From an uncultured Collinsella sp. (GTDB lineage Bacteria; Actinomycetota; Coriobacteriia; Coriobacteriales; Coriobacteriaceae), in contig CABVAS010000066.1 in the NCBI GenBank assembly GCA_902496375.1, forward strand, positions 1 through 7,947: a stretch of DNA of 7,947 nt, written 5' to 3'. This document shows positions 5,354-7,947 of the stretch, in pieces; positions within the stretch are counted from its first letter, which is position 1; each line of letters begins with the position of its first letter. The translations under genes and the position numbers were made by a program. The notes beneath the pieces are model-generated. The model saw only the letters and a program-made list of their open reading frames with translations. It was not told the origin of the DNA and ran no database searches.

Positions 5354-6961
5354 TTAGTGGCGGAAATGGCGAGCGCCCGTAAACACCATAGCAATATTGT
5401 GCTCGTTGCAGGCCTGAATGCTCTCGTCATCGCGCTTGGAGCCGCCGGGCTGGATGATGCAGGTCACGCCGTGCGCGGCAAGCACGTCGACGTTGTCGCG
5501 GAACGGGAAGAATGCGTCGCTTGCGCAGGCAAAGCCGCCCTTCTCCACGCCCTCACGCTCGCAGAAGTCCTCGGCACGCTCGCAGGCCAGCAGTGCGGAG
5601 TCAACGCGGTTGGGCTGACCGGGGCCCATGCCAATGCCGGCCTTGCCCTTGGAGACCAGGATGGCGTTAGACTTGACGCCCTTGCAGACCTTCCAGGCAA
5701 ACTCGAGCTCGGCCATCTCGGCGTCGGTGGGCTTGCGGTCGGTGGGGAACGTAAAGGTCGCGGGGTCCTCGGTCACGTGGTCGACCTCCTGTACCAGCAT
5801 GCCGCCGTCGATGGAGCGCAGCTCCACCTGGGCGCCGTGGTCCACGCCGCCGGTCGCCAACACGCGCAGGTTGGGGCGCTTGGCCATGCGCTCGAGCGCC
5901 TCGTCGGTGTAGCTCGGGGCGATGATAACCTCGACGAACTGCTTGTTCTGATCGGCAAAGTGCTCGACCAGCTCATAAGGAACCTCGCGGTTGCAGGCGA
6001 TGATGCCGCCAAAGGCACTCTTGGGATCGCAGGCAAAAGCTCGGTCGTAGGCAGCCGTGATGTCCTCGGCAACGGCGGAACCGCAGGGGTTCTGGTGCTT
6101 GAGAATCACGCAGGCCGGCTCGTCGAACTCGCGGACCAGGTTCCAAGCGGCGTCGGCATCCAGATAGTTGTTGTAGCTGAGCGGCTTGCCCTGGATCTGC
6201 TCGGAGCCCACGAGCGGGAACTGCGAGCTCGCGGTGTTCTCGCAACCCTCGGCAAAGCGATAGACCGTGGCCTTCTGCTGCGGGTTCTCGCCATAGCGCA
6301 GGTCGTCGACCTTCTCCAGCGAGATCTCGAGCTTGGCAGAGGTGTCCGCCACGTCGCTTGCCTGGGCGGCAAGCCAACGGGAGATAGCCGTGTCGTAGGC
6401 GGCGGTGGTCTGGTAGACCTTCACCTGCAGGCGACGACGGGTGGAAAGCGTGGTGCAGCCACCGGTCTCGTGCATCTCGGCCAGGACGGCATCATAGTCG
6501 GCCGGGTCGGAAATGACGGTAACGCTCGTGGCGTTCTTGGCGGCAGAGCGCAACATGGAGGGACCGCCGATATCGATGTGCTCGATGGCGTCCGCGAAGG
6601 TGACCTCGGGGTTGGCGACGGTCTTCTCGAACTCGTACAGGTTGACGACGACCAGATCGATCAGCTTAATGCCGTGCTGAGCCGCCTCCTGCATGTGTTG
6701 CTCGGAATCGCGGCGGGCCAGCAGCGCGCCATGAACCTTGGGGTGCAGGGTCTTAACGCGGCCGTCCATCATCTCGGGATAGCCCGTGAACTCCTCGATG
6801 GGGGTTACGGGAACGCCCGCGTCCTCGATGGCACGAGCCGTGCCGCCCGTAGAGATGATCTCGACGCCAAAGTCGTCAACCAGCGTCCGTGCGAAATCGA
6901 CGACGCCCGTCTTATCGGTAACCGAGATCAACGCGCGTGCGATCTTCACATCAGATCCCAT
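5354..6961 (-). CDS. purH: Bifunctional AICAR formyltransferase / IMP cyclohydrolase
   Basis: 535 residues, normal length. It catalyses the last two steps of de novo purine synthesis: formylation of AICAR by 10-formyl-THF, then ring closure to IMP. The N-terminal MGS-like cyclohydrolase domain (about 1-200) shows ISVTDKTG, STGGTA (37-42), VKTLHPKVHG (69-78) and GGPSMLRSAAKN (132-143). The formyltransferase domain has LRYGENPQQ (221-229), the catalytic K288-H289 in ILKHQNPCGSA, SAFGGI (315-320), and the conserved end FFPFRDNVD, IQPGGSKRD and FTGARHFRH. The residue after RYGENP is Q228, where many homologues have histidine; I recall the same change in some Firmicutes. The ATG has a perfect AGGAGG five bases upstream. 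It appears single rather than in a pur operon: a divergent gene lies upstream and a terminator downstream. Confidence 0.98.
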   Translation of the reverse strand: MGSDVKIARALISVTDKTGVVDFARTLVDDFGVEIISTGGTARAIEDAGVPVTPIEEFTGYPEMMDGRVKTLHPKVHGALLARRDSEQHMQEAAQHGIKLIDLVVVNLYEFEKTVANPEVTFADAIEHIDIGGPSMLRSAAKNATSVTVISDPADYDAVLAEMHETGGCTTLSTRRRLQVKVYQTTAAYDTAISRWLAAQASDVADTSAKLEISLEKVDDLRYGENPQQKATVYRFAEGCENTASSQFPLVGSEQIQGKPLSYNNYLDADAAWNLVREFDEPACVILKHQNPCGSAVAEDITAAYDRAFACDPKSAFGGIIACNREVPYELVEHFADQNKQFVEVIIAPSYTDEALERMAKRPNLRVLATGGVDHGAQVELRSIDGGMLVQEVDHVTEDPATFTFPTDRKPTDAEMAELEFAWKVCKGVKSNAILVSKGKAGIGMGPGQPNRVDSALLACERAEDFCEREGVEKGGFACASDAFFPFRDNVDVLAAHGVTCIIQPGGSKRDDESIQACNEHNIAMVFTGARHFRH

Positions 6962-7238
6962 GCAGTCCTCCTGTCTGGTACGCCGCCGTGCTCTGTGAGT
7001 CGGTGATACGTCGATCTGCAGCGCTCGCGCAGCGGCATTGAAAATACTGATTTAATGTAGCGCATCGAGCGCATCGATGCACCCCGCAACGGGCGCATGT
7101 GCAGAAAAAGTTTGCGAGCGGAGGGGATGGGCATGGCACCGGGCACGGTGAGTTCATGGAACACAGGGGCACCATAATTAGATGCCAATGGCGTGGTAGA
7201 ACTGTGCTCGATATGCATCCGCAAAAGAAAGAGGCACC
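6962..7238. other. Divergent intergenic region, purH and GNAT acetyltransferase
   Basis: 277 bases without a convincing gene. On the purH side (minus strand) TACATT (7059-7054) is a possible -10, placing the start near 7047 and leaving a leader of roughly 85 bases. The tandem repeat described separately abuts it. On the plus strand CATAAT (7173-7178) is a possible -10 for the acetyltransferase, without a good -35. Small hairpins are present (CCCG 7083-7086 with CGGG 7090-7093; CACCG 7137-7141 with CGGTG 7146-7150), none terminator-like. I see no riboswitch core that I can name. Confidence 0.6.
7060..7080. repeat. Tandem 9-bp direct repeat plus 10-bp palindrome at the purH promoter
   Basis: GCGCATCGA occurs twice head to tail (7060-7068 and 7069-7077) without a mismatch, and GCATCGATGC (7071-7080) is a perfect palindrome overlapping the second copy. 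The repeats sit directly upstream of the candidate purH -10, where a spacer and -35 would be, so a regulator bound here could control purH. Confidence 0.5.
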
Positions 7239-7880
7239 ATGGTCTCGCGGGTTCTCTACCGACCGTTTGATACCGAAGACTTCGACGCCATCGCGCTGAT
7301 TCTGCAGCAGCTTTGGCATAACAATTCGGATAACGATGAGTACAACCGCCTTGAGGCCGCGTGCGACCTCGCCTATTGCCTTTCGTCGTCGACGTTTTCA
7401 CAGGTTGCCGTAATCGACGGTCAGGCGCGTGGCATTTCGCTCGCGCGTGCGGGACAGAGCTCCGGCGCCACTATCAACGAGCATTGGATGGATACCGAAC
7501 GCGCGCTGCTATCGCAGATGCGTGAGCTAGAGCCCGATGCGTGCGCCGAGTATCTCTCGTTTGTGCGCGCAACCATCCGAACCAACAACCGCCTGCTCGA
7601 GAGCAGCCCGTTGCCGCACGACAACGAGGTCACGCTGCTTGCCGTGGATCGCGATGTCCATGGCCTGGGCGTTGGCACGGTTCTGCTCGATGCCGCCGTC
7701 TCGCACCTGTCCTCGCTTGGAGCGACGAGGGCGCACCTGTACACCGACTCCAACTGCTCGTGGAAGTTCTACGAGCTGCACGGCTTTAAGCGCACGGCCA
7801 CGCACCGCGCCAACCGCGAAGAGCGCCGTCACGACATGCCGCGCGAAAGCTTCCTCTACGAACTCGATCTAACAGCCTAA
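7239..7880 (+). CDS. GNAT-family N-acetyltransferase
   Basis: 213 residues. The N-terminal strand/helix (RPFDTEDFDAIALILQQLW) and strands 2-3 (QVAVIDGQARGISLARAG, 55-72) are typical of GNAT folds. After a helical linker (about 75-125), motif A is VTLLAVDRDVHGLGVG with the pyrophosphate-binding loop H141-G146, where the first position is H rather than the consensus Q/R. Motif B is SWKFYELHGFKR (about 174-185), with the Tyr of the usual FYe..GF pattern. It transfers an acetyl group from acetyl-CoA to an amine; the acceptor cannot be predicted. The ATG has AGAGG four bases upstream. Transcribed away from purH; no clear terminator follows within the window. Confidence 0.9.
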   Translation: MVSRVLYRPFDTEDFDAIALILQQLWHNNSDNDEYNRLEAACDLAYCLSSSTFSQVAVIDGQARGISLARAGQSSGATINEHWMDTERALLSQMRELEPDACAEYLSFVRATIRTNNRLLESSPLPHDNEVTLLAVDRDVHGLGVGTVLLDAAVSHLSSLGATRAHLYTDSNCSWKFYELHGFKRTATHRANREERRHDMPRESFLYELDLTA

Positions 7881-7947
7881 ACCCGGCAGTTAGGGACGTT
7901 CCTTTTAATATGAGCAGGACATTGTCAAGAGGCAAAATCGGGCCTGG
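7881..7947. other. Right-edge non-coding tail with short dyads
   Basis: The 67 bases after the acetyltransferase contain the near-palindrome AGGGACGTTCCT (7892-7903) followed by TTTT, and the odd palindrome GACATTGTC (7918-7926). The first could act as a weak terminator, but its stem is only about 4 bp. The style also resembles interspersed REP-like repeats. The window ends too soon to decide. Confidence 0.3.

Noticed and set aside
4532..7006. An 824-codon open frame on the plus strand opposite purH and the uncharacterised gene.
   Set aside because: purH is certain on the minus strand. The antisense frame has repetitive L/V/G/H-rich composition and no start context, and it runs through a strong terminator and an intergenic gap.
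6962..7053. Considered a purine riboswitch or other structured leader for purH.
   Set aside because: I could not find the conserved purine-riboswitch core or a terminator/anti-terminator pair; only small GC-rich dyads without a T-run are present.
7099..7299. A 66-codon open frame on the plus strand overlapping the start of the acetyltransferase gene.
   Set aside because: No homology I can recognise, no convincing ribosome binding site, and it overlaps a GNAT gene with a good start.
3124..7880. Considered whether PucR, the uncharacterised protein and purH form one purine-related unit.
   Set aside because: PucR is on the opposite strand and convergent with the next gene, and purH is closed by a strong terminator. 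Divergent layout links PucR to the OCD operon instead.

Overview
The window is a high-GC, gene-dense bacterial chromosome segment with seven complete or nearly complete genes, one partial gene at the left edge, and no RNA genes, CRISPR arrays or complete mobile elements. Strong G/C third-position bias, AGGAGG-type ribosome binding sites, a BceR-like two-component regulator and overall protein style suggest an anaerobic gut actinobacterium of the Coriobacteriia (Collinsella-like). That assignment is an impression from protein style, not a proven placement.

Layout, left to right. (1) 1-763, minus strand: the first codons of a membrane sensor histidine kinase, preceded by its BceR-like OmpR/winged-helix response regulator. 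They are separated by 9 bases, and the regulator's stop codon lies inside the kinase's ribosome binding site. A nested dyad overlaps the likely regulator promoter (802-841). (2) 877-3123, minus strand: a two-gene operon of an ornithine cyclodeaminase/mu-crystallin family enzyme followed 24 bases later by a class I/II PLP aminotransferase, closed by a clear intrinsic terminator at 877-914. (3) 3124-3337: an AT-rich divergent control region with three dyads. (4) 3338-4519, plus strand: a PucR-family regulator, very likely the local regulator of the divergent operon. (5) 4538-5272, minus strand, convergent with PucR: an uncharacterised 244-residue protein that may be a shortened relative of class IV aminotransferases/aminodeoxychorismate lyases. 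(6) 5289-5325: a strong hairpin terminator for purH. (7) 5354-6961, minus strand: purH, the bifunctional last-two-steps enzyme of de novo IMP synthesis. (8) 6962-7238: a divergent intergenic region with a tandem 9-bp repeat beside a possible purH promoter. (9) 7239-7880, plus strand: a GNAT acetyltransferase. The last 67 bases hold only a short dyad that may be the edge of an interspersed repeat.

The most interesting unit is the aminotransferase + OCD-family enzyme + divergent PucR regulator. An aminotransferase that yields a cyclising 2-oxo acid, paired with an OCD/mu-crystallin imine reductase, is the logic of the plant ALD1-SARD4 pipecolate pathway. The same logic here could make or recycle proline or pipecolate, or a related cyclic imino acid. 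The pairing and residues are visible in the sequence; the substrate is inference.
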